A stretch of 64,000 bases of DNA from Streptomyces tuirus (GCF_014701095.1 NZ_AP023439.1:62001-126000); one strand, 5' to 3'; shown: positions 1-8,291, numbered from the stretch's first letter. A program made the numbers and translations. The notes: generated by a model not told the origin, from the letters alone.

Positions 1-513
1 TCTGCCCTGTACTACGGCAACCGGAACCTGCTGGATGGCATGGAAGCCGATACCGCACGTCAGCTCCAGCTCGCTGATCTGTACTGGGGCGCTGTGGATG
101 CCGTGATCCCGCAATGGGAGATGGTCCGCCGCCGTGTGCTGCACGCGGCCGAGGTCCGCAACACCTACCTGCACAGTCACGGCATTGCTCTGCACTGTCT
201 GGGTTCGATCGGCAATGTCCTTCTCAGACAGTCGGAAAGCTTCCGCAAGTGGGCGCCGTACCTTCAGCGCCTGGGCAGTATCGACTGGGCCCGAACCAAC
301 CCGGACTGGGAGGGCCGTGCGCTTGCCGACGGACGCATCGTCAAGAGCCTTCACCACGCCGTTCTCGCGACTGAGTACCTGCGCCGACGGATGGGACTTC
401 CGCACAGCGGTGCCCTGCAGCCGGCGCCGCACCGGACAGCGTCCCATTGTGATCACGCGAGGCTCAAGCGGTCAGTGCGCGCAGTCAAGCCAGCCGCTTC
501 CGCGAACAGCTAA
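1..513 (+). CDS. DndB-like / DGQHR-family protein, 3' part only
   Basis: The reading frame is open from the first base of the window, so this is the C-terminal part of a gene that starts upstream. The visible sequence has the tail pattern of DNA phosphorothioation protein DndB and related DGQHR proteins: an HGIALH stretch, then IDWARTNPDWEGRAL, then GRIVKS before a short helical end. DndB is the regulator of the dnd sulfur-modification genes in Streptomyces. The last 35 residues after RRMGLP are Arg/Pro-rich and do not look like the family, so the natural stop may have been lost by a late frameshift. No dndC-E genes follow. Assignment comes from remembered motifs, not a search. Confidence 0.6.
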   Translation, partial: SALYYGNRNLLDGMEADTARQLQLADLYWGAVDAVIPQWEMVRRRVLHAAEVRNTYLHSHGIALHCLGSIGNVLLRQSESFRKWAPYLQRLGSIDWARTNPDWEGRALADGRIVKSLHHAVLATEYLRRRMGLPHSGALQPAPHRTASHCDHARLKRSVRAVKPAASANS

Positions 514-675
514 CAGCCGTGATCCACCGCGTCAGTCCCAAAAACGACTAGTAGCTGGGCAGTTCAGGACCGCGCAAGGCAACCACTGTGAGGCAACATC
601 CAGCACCAGCACAGCCAGCACATGTAAGTAACTAAAAGACAGCCCGCTGATCTTCAAGCCCGAAGGTCACCAAGG

Positions 676-830
676 GTCTTCTCCACACGCAGTGGGAGTC
701 TGCCCGTCGGGTACAGCAGTTCGAACCATTCCGGCCCGTCTCTCCCCCCACGCGCGGGTGCTTGCCCGGCCTGCGGAGACCTTCGTCGTAGGCGCGGGTG
801 TCTTCGCCACACACACGTGGGGGTCTGTCC
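676..830. CRISPR. Degenerate three-repeat CRISPR-like array (type I-E style)
   Basis: Three related 29-31 base units start at 676, 738 and 800, exactly 62 bases apart. Each begins GTCT, has a C-rich left arm and a G-rich right arm around a central CACGC/ACACG, and ends TGCC or TGTCC. A 29-base repeat plus about 33-base spacer is the type I-E spacing. The units differ at many positions, so the array is decayed. No cas genes are present in the window. Confidence 0.5.
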
Positions 831-1220
831 ACGATGATCCTCATGCGCCTTCCCCGCGCCCGCACCTTCCTCAAGCGCGTGGCGCCTCCACGAACGGAAG
901 AAATCAGCAGGTCAGAGCCCTGACCCTATGGACTTCTCACAATGAGAAGTCGCACACCGCGGTTCACGGCGGCGACGGGGGCGAGTCGGTGTGCGGCGGC
1001 TACGGCCACCTGCTGGCCTGGCTGCCCCTGGCGACCGCCAACCGCAACCCTGAGAAGGCCGAGTTCGTGTACGGACCGGACGGAGAGGGGCCTGTACAAC
1101 AACTTCTCCACCCGACCGGTGCTCACGCTCTGAGCGCCCGAGAAGGACAGCATCCCCTCCCGCTGGGACGGCGATACAGCGGATGAGGACGCGCGGCTCG
1201 GGCCGTTCGTGCGCCGGTCT
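831..1220. other. Intergenic stretch with a possible gene scrap
   Basis: No complete gene is visible. From about 945 to 1085 on the + strand one frame keeps strong G/C third positions and reads GGYGHLLAWLPLATANR then EKAEFVYGPDGEGP, which looks like a piece of a protein-coding gene. I do not recognise the family, and neither end has a start, a ribosome site or a natural stop. Confidence 0.25.
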
Positions 1221-1365
1221 GGCCCCCGGCTATGCGCAGCTCCATCAGCACCGGCCCGGCAGCGTACTTGAGCGCATGGGTGAACAGCTCACTGACCACC
1301 AGCTGCGTCAGGTCCATCGCACGTGCGGGCACCGGCAGGCCGATGCTCGGGCTGGAGGCGGGCAA
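1221..1365 (-). pseudogene. Scrap of an RsbW-like ATP-binding (HATPase) protein
   Basis: The minus strand encodes DLTQLVVSELFTHALKYA followed by GPVLMELRIAGG. This is the N-box region of the small GHKL ATPases (anti-sigma factor/RsbW-like) that are abundant in Streptomyces, where the usual form is LVVSELVTNAxxHA. The canonical N-box Asn is replaced by His here. Only about 50 residues remain of a family of roughly 130-150 residues, with no ATP-lid glycines downstream, so it is non-functional. Confidence 0.45.
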
Positions 1366-1397
1366 GGACGTCCACTGCCTGGTGACGTGCCTCGGCG

Positions 1398-1556
1398 ATG
1401 CAAGTGGACAACCGGTCCGCGATCGTGGATGTGCGGCCGGGCGGCGGCCACCATTGGCGCAGCGTTATCGCCGACGGCATGGGTGAGCGGCGGCACTTCG
1501 ACTTCGGGCTCAAGGGAGCGAACTCGGTGTCGGTGGAGCTGCAGCTGAGCCGCTGA
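1398..1556 (+). CDS. Small hypothetical protein (52 aa) or 3' gene remnant
   Basis: An ATG at 1398 opens a 52-codon frame to a TGA at 1554-1556. Nearly every codon ends in G or C, which in this genome marks a real coding frame. The product is hydrophilic, with a GGGHHW motif and an FDFGLKGANSV stretch. A stop codon lies only 13 bases upstream in the same frame (1383-1385). No clear Shine-Dalgarno sequence precedes the ATG, so it may be the 3' end of a truncated gene rather than a free small gene. I do not recognise the family. Confidence 0.35.
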   Translation: MQVDNRSAIVDVRPGGGHHWRSVIADGMGERRHFDFGLKGANSVSVELQLSR

Positions 1557-1629
1557 CCGTCCGCGTGGGGGCGGGGCCGGTTCGGGGCCTTGGCCACCCG
1601 GCCCGACCACCCGCCTGAACGCGCACGAG

Positions 1630-2184
1630 TCACCGCCAGGCGGTCGCCTCGGAGGCGCGAATGCAGTAGTGCCGGTACGTGCTCTTGCCGCCGGTCTTGG
1701 GGACCGCGCAGGCCGTGACCTGGAACTCGCCGTCGCCCACCCGCACCATGCTGGTGAACTTGTCGTCCCCGTACTCGATCTCCGCACTGCGCTTGGCGCC
1801 GCCGGCGGCCTCCACCGTGACCACGTCGCCGGGGTTGCCCCGCTCGATCCGCGCCCAGACCGCCTGGCACTCCTCGCTGTAGCGCAGTTGCAGAAGCGCG
1901 GGGTTGCCGCCGGCCGGCTTAAGGGTGCGCGCGTCCTCTGTGCACCCCTGGTTCTGCGGGTTCTTCCCCTCGCACGCCTCCCCCGGGCAGGTCGGGTCGT
2001 CCAGGAAATACTTCACGACATGCTCCCCGAGCGGGGACAGGACGGCTGCCGCCACGGCGCTGACAATCGCAACGGCGTAGGCCAACCGCGTCCCGGTGCT
2101 CCGCCGGCTACGACGGCCCGCGGGCGGCTCCGCATCAGGTTCGGGGGTCGGAGCGGTGTGGTCGCTGGTTCTGCTCGTCGTCAC
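1630..2184 (-). CDS. DUF2690 membrane-anchored protein
   Basis: The 184-residue product from the GTG at 2184 has a Pro/Thr-rich, Arg-containing N-terminus, one membrane segment (LAYAVAIVSAVAAAVLSPLG) and an extracytoplasmic domain with the DUF2690 pattern: CPGEACEGKNPQNQGC, then LKPAGGNPALLQLRYSEECQAVW. DUF2690 domains occur at the C-terminus of Streptomyces HTH proteins or alone behind a membrane anchor. The upstream GGGCGG on the minus strand supports this GTG over the longer ATG start at 2355, which would add an unrelated Trp/Cys-rich stretch. Its biochemical role is unknown. It has no operon partner. Confidence 0.65.
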   Translation of the reverse strand: MTTSRTSDHTAPTPEPDAEPPAGRRSRRSTGTRLAYAVAIVSAVAAAVLSPLGEHVVKYFLDDPTCPGEACEGKNPQNQGCTEDARTLKPAGGNPALLQLRYSEECQAVWARIERGNPGDVVTVEAAGGAKRSAEIEYGDDKFTSMVRVGDGEFQVTACAVPKTGGKSTYRHYCIRASEATAWR

Positions 2185-2702
2185 TGGAACCGCCCTTGGT
2201 GCACTGGTTGGGAGAGACAGAATCCACCTGGCGTGCCACGGGGAAAAGGCGCACATGGGAGGCACCGAATGCACGCTGGTACCGCTCCCCTGCGCCCCTT
2301 GCGCGGGCAACGACCACGCCCGCACCGGGCAACACGGTGCAACGGTCGCCCACAACGCACATTCCCGCAGGGCAGGCAGCCGCCATCGCCCTCATGACAA
2401 ACGGCGAGGCTCTCTTCCCCGCCACTGGGTCATGGTGTCTCGCACCAACTTCGGCCCGCAGCAATGCACTTGGGGACACGACGGGACGCGGCCCGCTTCC
2501 ACACTAAGAGTCAAGCCGAAACTCGTCAGATCACCCCGAATGGCCCCAATGACCGAATGCCGACCGAAGTTGGGTCCGGGATGCGTTCGCCCCCGCGGCT
2601 ACTGTGACCGTTCGCCAAACGGTTCCGTCCGGCGCCTCCAAGCCCTTCGTCAACGGTACCGACGACACCGGCCGCGTCGGGCTTCCTCACGGAGGCCTAA
2701 CG
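2185..2702. other. Intergenic region, no gene recognised
   Basis: About 500 bases between the DUF2690 gene and a small + strand gene. Several open frames exist, but none has a ribosome site, recognisable motifs or consistent codon bias. It probably holds promoters for the flanking genes. Confidence 0.4.
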
Positions 2703-2852
2703 GTGCAGAACAGGACCCAGCACGACTGGTGTGCATGGTCGAAGCGGGACTACAGGGGGACAAAGGATGTGGTCCACCCCGGCGAGTGGGTGGGCACCCC
2801 GTTCCCCGTGTACTCGCTGCTGCCGGAAACAAGTTGGCGGTGCGCCACCTGA
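2703..2852 (+). CDS. Small hypothetical protein (49 aa)
   Basis: A GTG at 2703 is preceded by GGAGG at 2691-2695 with 7-base spacing, and the 49-codon frame has mostly G/C third positions. The product starts VQNRTQHDWCAWSKRDY and contains HPGEWVGTPFPVYS. It is rich in Trp and charged residues and has no membrane segment. A strong hairpin follows 17 bases after the stop, fitting a self-contained transcript. The same frame extends upstream to a GTG at 2604, but the ribosome site favours the short form. Family not recognised. Confidence 0.4.
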   Translation: MQNRTQHDWCAWSKRDYRGTKDVVHPGEWVGTPFPVYSLLPETSWRCAT

Positions 2853-2868
2853 ACGTGAAGGAGACCGA

Positions 2869-2907
2869 TCGGGGCCCCGCAGTTCCTGGGAACTGCGGGC
2901 CCCGCGG
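2869..2907 (+). terminator. Hairpin terminator after the 49-aa gene
   Basis: A near-perfect inverted repeat: CGGGGCCCCGCAGTTCC pairs with GGAACTGCGGGCCCCG through a tiny loop, with one bulged C. There is no U-run, as is usual for actinomycete terminators. Confidence 0.6.
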
Positions 2908-2921
2908 GACGCGGTGAGGGC

Positions 2922-2951
2922 GTCCTCTCCGCCGACGCGGGGGGAGTGCCC
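2922..2951. repeat. Orphan CRISPR-type repeat
   Basis: GTCCTCTCCGCCGACGCGGG followed by GGGAGTGCCC resembles the type I-E repeats of streptomycetes (GTCC, C-rich arm, CGACGCGGGG, ending in CC) and the degenerate units at 676-830. No second copy lies 61-62 bases either side, so it is a single relic or a chance match. Confidence 0.35.
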
Positions 2952-2978
2952 TATGTGGGCTGAACCGTAGGAGTGTGC

Positions 2979-3212
2979 ATGGCTGATAGCCAGGTCACGA
3001 TCAAGCTCACGAGTGACGAGGCACTGGTGCTGTCGCACTGGCTGGAGAGACTCCAGATGACGGACCTCAGCCGCGTTGTCGACGATCCGGCGGTCTGAGC
3101 ACCGATCCATCGAATTGCCGGAGCGCTGGACAAAGCGCTTGCTGAGCTGTTCGCGCCGGCCTATGACCAGCGGCTTGAGGCCGCTCGTCAGCGGCTTCGG
3201 CCGGAGCACTGA
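2979..3212 (+). pseudogene. Small conserved protein broken by an in-frame TGA
   Basis: The ATG at 2979 follows GTAGGAG and opens a frame reading MADSQVTIKLTSDEALVLSH. It stops at a TGA (3096-3098) after 39 residues. The same frame continues without interruption for 38 more codons (APIHRIAGALDKALAEL, then YDQRLEAARQRLRPEH) to a TGA at 3210-3212, with coding-type third positions throughout. The residue at the stop, between DDPAV and APIHR, is probably Trp in relatives, so TGG became TGA. The intact protein would be a 77-residue, mainly helical cytoplasmic protein of unknown function. Confidence 0.6.
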
Positions 3213-3230
3213 CCGAGCGGTCTGGGCTCC

Positions 3231-3745
3231 TCACCTAGCCGCAGCCGGTTGGGGCTCGTCGAAGGTCCGGTCGCGGAGCATCGCGAAGAGGACGTCGGCC
3301 CGGCGCCTGGCGAGGCAGAGCAGAGCCTGGGTGTGGAGCTTGCCCTGGGCGAATTTCTTGTCGTAATTGGGCCCGGGACGCGGGGTCGCCGAGTGCGGCG
3401 AACGCGGAGAGGGAGAAGGCCCGTTTGAGCTGCTTGTTTCCCCTCCACGACGGTTATTCGCCGTGGATCGACGAACCCGAGCTCCGGGTCGCGGGGGCGA
3501 GTCCGGCGTAGACGGCGAGGTGACGGGCGGTCGGAAAGGTGCTGCCGTCGCCGACCTCGATCAGGATGCGGGCCGGCGGTCCTGACGCCGATCCCCAGCA
3601 TCGTCGTCAGGACCGTCGAAAGAGGATGGGCCTCCAGGAGTTCCTCGATCCGCCCGGCCAGCAGCTTGCGCTGGTCCAGCACGGCTGTCAGGGATCCCAC
3701 CTGGACGGTCTGTCCGGCCCGTCGCTCCATTTCCGTCGGTTCTCT
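3231..3745 (-). pseudogene. IS110-family transposase, 3' fragment with frameshifts
   Basis: The minus strand encodes pieces of the C-terminal half of an IS110 transposase in alternating frames: LLAGRIEELLEAHPLSTVL with TMLGIG, then NKQLKRAF and FAALGDPASRA, then KKFAQGKLHTQALLCLARRR and DVLFAMLRDRTF before the stop at 3231. This is the Ser-containing catalytic C-terminal domain of DEDD transposases. The N-terminal DEDD domain is missing and at least two frameshifts are present, so it is dead. It separates the broken 2979 gene from the intact 3776 gene. Confidence 0.7.
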
Positions 3746-3775
3746 GTTCCGCCCGCCGGACGGCAGGATGGACGG

Positions 3776-4270
3776 ATGCCGATGAGTGAGACGGAACTGC
3801 TGGCTCTCCTGCGTGAACTTGACGACCCCGAGCGGCTGGAGTGGCCGCTGAACTATGACCGCGCCGCAGCGAGCCTCGCGTTCGGCAGACTGGTACGCCG
3901 GCTCGAGACGGACTTCGGAACCCAGTGCGAGTTCGAGCAGGACACGCAGGACTCCAGCGAGTACGGGCGTGTTCGCGTGCCGGCGGAGGCGACGATCTGC
4001 GGAACCCGGATCGTGGTCTGCGTGAGCAAGTTCGGTTCTCTCGCCGAGGTCTGTGCTGACAACCCTGGGGCCTTCCTCGGCACGGAAGAGGCTCGACAGG
4101 AGGACGCACTGGACTTGTCCGACCTCGCCACCGTGGAGCGGGCGCTGTCCGAGCTCGGCTACGTGAACGTCCCCGAGGAACTTCTGGAGAGCGACTACGA
4201 GGGCCCCAGCTCGCTCGAGCACTTCGTTGCGCGGCCCACCTGGTGGACGCGGTTCTTCGGCAGCATGTGA
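3776..4270 (+). CDS. Hypothetical protein (164 aa)
   Basis: Acidic cytoplasmic protein beginning MPMSETELLALLRELDDP, with no signal peptide or membrane segment. The middle has a beta-rich stretch (EYGRVRVPAEATICGTRIVVCVSKFG) and the C-terminus is helical, ending in WWTRFFGSM. The frame is open further upstream, but that part overlaps the IS110 remnant, and the ATG pair at 3776/3782 marks the change to native codon use. Small SUKH or immunity-like proteins can look like this, but I cannot assign a family. Confidence 0.65.
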   Translation: MPMSETELLALLRELDDPERLEWPLNYDRAAASLAFGRLVRRLETDFGTQCEFEQDTQDSSEYGRVRVPAEATICGTRIVVCVSKFGSLAEVCADNPGAFLGTEEARQEDALDLSDLATVERALSELGYVNVPEELLESDYEGPSSLEHFVARPTWWTRFFGSM

Positions 4271-4448
4271 TCCCCCGTGTCAGCGGTTTTTCAGCGTGTT
4301 GAGCTGTTCGAGCGGATCCGGCGTAACCGAAGGCTGGAGAACTCTTCGGTCCGGAACCACCCGTCGGTGGGTGCCTGCGGTACGGATGGCGTAGCCCTGT
4401 TCCGTGGCTGCGGGGTGACGATGACAGGCTCCTCCAGGCAGCGGGCCG

Positions 4449-5480
4449 TCACCCGTCTGGGCGGCGCCCGGTCTCCAGCATGTGCAGCACGGCTCTCTCG
4501 GCAGGCCCCTGGGTGGCAGGGATGCCATAGGTACCCCCGTCGCCGAGGTGAGGCAGTGCAGCGGCGACCGTCACACCCTCCTCGAACAGTTCGATCACAC
4601 GTGGATTGATGTAGGAGGCGCGGCAGACCGCCGGGGTGTTGCCGAGATACCCGGCCACCTCCCTGACCGCCCGGGCAATGGCCCGGCGACGGGCGCTCTC
4701 ACTGTGGGCCACGGGTTGCGAGACGGCCAGCGCCACGGCGGCCATGACGGTGGCGTGCCACGTACGGAAGTCTTTGGCGGTGATCTCAAGGCCTGCCAGT
4801 TCCTTGAGGTAGGCGTTGACGTCGTCACCGCTCACGTCGTGCCAGGCGCGCTGCTGCCAGTAGGCCAGCAGCCGGTCGCCTCCACCGCGGCGCCGCAGCA
4901 GCGCGGCAAGGGTGCGGCAGGACGCGGGGTCCGTGACCGTCCGGGCGACCTCCTTGCCGTGCTTGCCCGTGTAGGTGAACAACACCGCACCGGCCTGGCA
5001 GCGAGAGTGCTCACGCAGCAACGTGGTCAGGCCGTAGCTGCTGTTCAGATCGGTGTAGCGGTCGCTGCCGATCCGGAAGAACCCGAGGTCGAGCAGACGC
5101 ACCGCCGTGGCCAGGACCCGCTCTCGGGTCAGCCCGCGATCTCTCAGATGACCTTCGGCTGCCTCCCGGACCGCGGGCAGCACTTCGGCGACATCGAGCA
5201 CGTGCGCGTGCTTCGCTTGCTCCTGCTCGGCACGGAACTGGGGATGGTACAGGTACTGCCGCCGCCCGGCGGCGTCGATGCCTACGGCCTGCAGGTGCCC
5301 GTTCGCCCGGGTACAGATCCACACGTCACGCCAGGCCGGCGGTATCACCAAAGCGCGGATACGGGCCCGCTCCCCCGGATCGTGCAGTGGCTCCCCGCGG
5401 GCGTCGAGGTACCGGAAACCGCGCCCCTGCCGCAGTCGGCGATAGCCCGGGTCGGTGGGGCGGCTGTGGTAAAGACGCAT
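4449..5480 (-). CDS. DNA topoisomerase IB
   Basis: Bacterial poxvirus-type topoisomerase IB, which relaxes supercoils by transient 3'-phosphotyrosyl nicking. The 343 residues match the usual family length. The N-terminal beta domain starts with GYRRLRQGRGFRYLD and includes IPPAWRDVWIC. The catalytic domain has FRIGSDRYTDLNSSYGLTTL (active-site Arg region), TYTGKHGKE (catalytic Lys loop), ITAKDFRTWHAT (the conserved K-D-x-R-T-W segment) and the active Tyr in CRASYINPRVIELFEEG. The ATG at 5480 is preceded by AGGTGG on the minus strand. It is monocistronic, with no mobile-element genes directly attached. Topo IB is an accessory enzyme in streptomycetes. Confidence 0.92.
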   Translation of the reverse strand: MRLYHSRPTDPGYRRLRQGRGFRYLDARGEPLHDPGERARIRALVIPPAWRDVWICTRANGHLQAVGIDAAGRRQYLYHPQFRAEQEQAKHAHVLDVAEVLPAVREAAEGHLRDRGLTRERVLATAVRLLDLGFFRIGSDRYTDLNSSYGLTTLLREHSRCQAGAVLFTYTGKHGKEVARTVTDPASCRTLAALLRRRGGGDRLLAYWQQRAWHDVSGDDVNAYLKELAGLEITAKDFRTWHATVMAAVALAVSQPVAHSESARRRAIARAVREVAGYLGNTPAVCRASYINPRVIELFEEGVTVAAALPHLGDGGTYGIPATQGPAERAVLHMLETGRRPDG

Positions 5481-5639
5481 TTCCCACCTCCTTCACCTTC
5501 CCTGAGCCAACCGTGCTCTCTCGCCCAGTACCCGATGGTCACCGTTGTACGACAGCGTCGGGCCTGAACGAGGCAGGCTGCCACCGTGCTGCTCGCGGTC
5601 CCTGAAACCGGTCGCTCCTCGAGCAGATCTCGTTCATAA

Positions 5640-5873
5640 GCATCCCGAGCAGACTCGGCTGCGAGAGGCCGAGACCCACCTAGAGCACCTCGCGATCACC
5701 CGCAAGACCGTCGCCGGCCTTGCCAACCGGCTCCTCGCATCCCCGCCGGAGCTGCCCGAGCACCCGGGACTCCCCGCATCCTCGCCGAACATCGAAGGCA
5801 CCCGCACCAAGCTGGAACGCCTGGTCGAACTCGCCATGCTCCCCGAGATCGACATTGGCAACTTTGTCAGGAA
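5640..5873 (+). pseudogene. Remnant of a coiled-coil/HTH accessory ORF
   Basis: One frame reads LREAETHLEHLAITRKTVAG, LANRLLASPPELPEHP, then NIEGTRTKLERLVELAMLPE. The second part matches the (K/N)IEGxRxKLxRLVxxGxLxE helix-turn-helix tail found in many Streptomyces transposon-associated ORFs. The middle helix is deleted, as the frame passes directly from LPASSP to NIEG. There is no convincing start codon. It is probably a relic of an insertion sequence or its passenger. Confidence 0.45.
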
Positions 5874-5948
5874 GCAGTATTCGGCGCCGCGGCCAGCACT
5901 CCTGCCCCGAGCGTCACCTTGAAATGGACCACGTCATGCAGCGTGCAC

Positions 5949-6411
5949 TCACGTGAAGGCGATGGCCGCTCCGGTCGCGATCGAGAGTTTTGCAGCCTGG
6001 AGAAGTTGCAGGCAGACGTAGGATTCGACGCCGTAACGCTGCCATCCCTCGCTTGCCGGCTCTTCGGCCTCGGCAGCCTCGAAGACCTCCTCGGAGTGCG
6101 GATCGAGGTCTTCCGGAAGACCAAGGGCTTCAGCGAGTCGACGGGCTTCCAGCAGCAGCCGCACCGAAGAACCGAGGTAGCCGCCCGGTGCCCTTTTATC
6201 GACGATGACGTGGGTGAAGTCGACAGGGACGTAGTACCCCTCGCAGTCCGAATGATGGATGAGGTGGTCGAACGGGCCCGGAGGATCGCCTGGGAGAGTC
6301 TTGTAGAGCTTGCTCAACAGCGGGTCGTCACTCGCACGCTGGGCGTCATGCAGCGGCTCGGGCAGGCGCCCGCCCGCCGCCAGGTGGACGGCGAGACGAC
6401 GGACGGTATGC
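5949..6411 (-). pseudogene. Hypothetical protein truncated at its N-terminus
   Basis: The minus strand encodes about 150 residues with good codon bias: TVRRLAVHLAAGGRLPEPL, then DPLLSKLYKTLPGDPPGPFDHL, then HHSDCEGYYVPVDFTHVIVD and a helical end. The HSDCEGYYVPVDF core is typical of a Streptomyces family of unknown function. No start codon exists near the first conserved residues. The frame runs instead into the antisense of the acyltransferase gene, so the native 5' end was removed at a junction near 6411-6420. Confidence 0.5.
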
Positions 6412-6420
6412 AGGCCCGAG

Positions 6421-7491
6421 ATGTCCCTGCGCCTGGAAGAGGCGCTGGGCCGCCTGCCCGCCGACTGGCACACGAGAACCATCCGCGATCTGCGGACCCT
6501 GATCGCGCCCGTGCCGCAGACGCCGGACGCACGAGGCGGATCCGTCCCGCGGCCGGGTCGCGGGCTCCGCAGGGCGCTGCACACCTGGACCAGCCCCGAC
6601 TCCTGGCGGACCCGCCGCACCGTCGAGACCGGCGTCGTCCTGCGCGCCGTCGGGATCGTCCTCATCGTCGGCTCACACGTCCGAGTCTTCGACATCAAGG
6701 GCTTCGCCCACATCCTCCTCGGCGTGGCGGGCTACAACTTCGCCCGCTTTCTCCTGACCGACGCCCCACGCCGCGAGCGCGTACGACGCCTGTGGCGCAG
6801 CATCGCCCGCATCGCCGTGCCGAGCATGGCCTGGATCACCGGCGCGGTGCTCCTGACCGACTTCTACGACCCCGCCAACGCCCTGCTGCTCAACACCCTC
6901 CTCGACCAGGGCAACGACCGCTTCGACTGGGCCTACTGGTTCGTGGAGGCCCTCGTCTACTTCCTGATCGCCCTGGCCCTTCTCATGGCCGTACCGCTCG
7001 TGGACCGGCTGGAGCGGCGCTACGCGTTCGGCGTGCCGCTGGCGGTCATGGCCATCAGCCTGGTCGGCCGTTACGACCTGCTCGACCTGGCGTCCGCTCG
7101 TCCCCAGCTGAGCCCTTCGGTGGTCTTCTGGCTGTTCGCCCTGGGGTGGGCGGCCGCACGTGCGGACACCGTCCGGCAACGGGTCCTGCTGACGGCGGTC
7201 CTGCTGCTCACCGTGCCCGGCCTGTTCCAGGACCAGCCCCTGCGCACGGCCCTCGTCATCGCCGGGCTGGGGCTGCTGATCTGGGTGCCGGTCCTGCCCA
7301 GCCTCGGCCCGCTCAGCGCGCTGGCGGGCGTCCTGGCGAGCAGCTCGCTGTACATCTACCTGACGCACTACCAGCTCTACCCCTACCTCCAGGAGGACTT
7401 CCCGCTCACCGCCCTGTTCGCCTCGCTGGCACTCGGAGTCGGCTACGCGGCGGTCGTGACCCGGGTTGCGCGAGCCGCCCGGTGGCTGTGA
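6421..7491 (+). CDS. Membrane acyltransferase (acyltransferase-3 type), probably 5'-truncated
   Basis: About ten hydrophobic segments follow a soluble N-terminus, with GVVLRAVGIVLIVGSHVRVF as the first helix and a family-typical His in YIYLTHYQLYPYL near the end. This is the acyltransferase-3 fold, which moves acyl groups across or at the membrane. The first 30 residues (SLRLEEALGRLPADWHTRTI) look like the last helix of an acyl-carrier domain, as in fused AMP-ligase/carrier/acyltransferase proteins. If so, the ligase and the carrier Ser are gone. The ATG at 6421 is simply the first in-frame start after the junction, and no ribosome site is seen. Expression is doubtful. Confidence 0.6.
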   Translation: MSLRLEEALGRLPADWHTRTIRDLRTLIAPVPQTPDARGGSVPRPGRGLRRALHTWTSPDSWRTRRTVETGVVLRAVGIVLIVGSHVRVFDIKGFAHILLGVAGYNFARFLLTDAPRRERVRRLWRSIARIAVPSMAWITGAVLLTDFYDPANALLLNTLLDQGNDRFDWAYWFVEALVYFLIALALLMAVPLVDRLERRYAFGVPLAVMAISLVGRYDLLDLASARPQLSPSVVFWLFALGWAAARADTVRQRVLLTAVLLLTVPGLFQDQPLRTALVIAGLGLLIWVPVLPSLGPLSALAGVLASSSLYIYLTHYQLYPYLQEDFPLTALFASLALGVGYAAVVTRVARAARWL

Positions 7492-7700
7492 CGACGGTTC
7501 GCCGCCCAGGCGCGACCGCCGGCCTGCGAGTTGGGCTGCCTGCAGTCCTGCCTGCCCGCGCCTGAGGATCACAGAAGGGCGCAGGCGCACGGCGAGGGTG
7601 GCTTCACGCTGGCGTGTCGGACAGGGTCCGTCTCAGACAACCAAGTTTGAAAGGGGCTGTTCGAGCGGTCGTGGCCCCGACGCTGGGAGTGGTGGTGAGG

Positions 7701-8291
7701 CTACTCGGCCCGCCACCAGCCCTGTCCGACATGCCAGTCCCTCACCCAGTGCAGGAAATCGCCCCCCGGCAGAGCGGAGAGGGAGTCGGCATAGGGTGTG
7801 GCGCATCCGTCTCTGAGCCACCAGACCCGACCGCGTTGCGGCCCGGTCACCACCAGCGTCCAGTACTCACCGGACCTGTCGCTGCCCAGCAGCACCGAGC
7901 CGTGCTGGTAGGTCTGGTGCAACTGGAACGAGTGGAGGCTGTGGTCGTAGTAGTCGTACTCCCACTGCCATTCCTCCTCGAGCGGGAAAGGCTGATTGGG
8001 CACGCGTGCAGCGGTGCCATCGAACGGCTCCGGGCTCATCCAGTAGTCCGCTTCCCAGAGAGCCCAGCTGGCTGGCCTCTCTCCCACGGGCAGCAGACCC
8101 CCCTCGTCCGGCGGCCCGTCGTCGGTGCCGTTGGCGATCTCGGCAACGAAGGTGCGGTACGGCTCAGGCAACACCACCCCGTGCCTCCGCTCCCACACCC
8201 AAAGAGCCTCCCAGCCCAGAGGGCTGTGCCGGACCTTTGCCGGAAAGGCCTCACGCAGGAGGGCTACCGCACCCAAAATCGCATCTTCCAC
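7701..8291 (-). CDS. SMI1/KNR4 (SUKH) family protein
   Basis: The 196-residue protein has the SUKH pattern: an N-terminal WERRHGVVLPEPYRTFVAEI motif, followed by a G/D-rich loop, then SVLLGSDRSGEYWTLVVTG and a C-terminal LHWVRDWH helix. SUKH proteins often act as immunity proteins against polymorphic or contact-dependent toxins, or as general adaptors. No toxin gene is adjacent, so it is an orphan. It is cytoplasmic, with no signal peptide. The start at 8291 gives the expected N-terminal length. Confidence 0.8.
   Translation of the reverse strand: MEDAILGAVALLREAFPAKVRHSPLGWEALWVWERRHGVVLPEPYRTFVAEIANGTDDGPPDEGGLLPVGERPASWALWEADYWMSPEPFDGTAARVPNQPFPLEEEWQWEYDYYDHSLHSFQLHQTYQHGSVLLGSDRSGEYWTLVVTGPQRGRVWWLRDGCATPYADSLSALPGGDFLHWVRDWHVGQGWWRAE

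Noticed and set aside
5919..7565. A 548-residue + strand frame across the acyltransferase region
   Set aside because: It is out of frame with the membrane helices of the acyltransferase and gives low-complexity Arg/Pro sequence.
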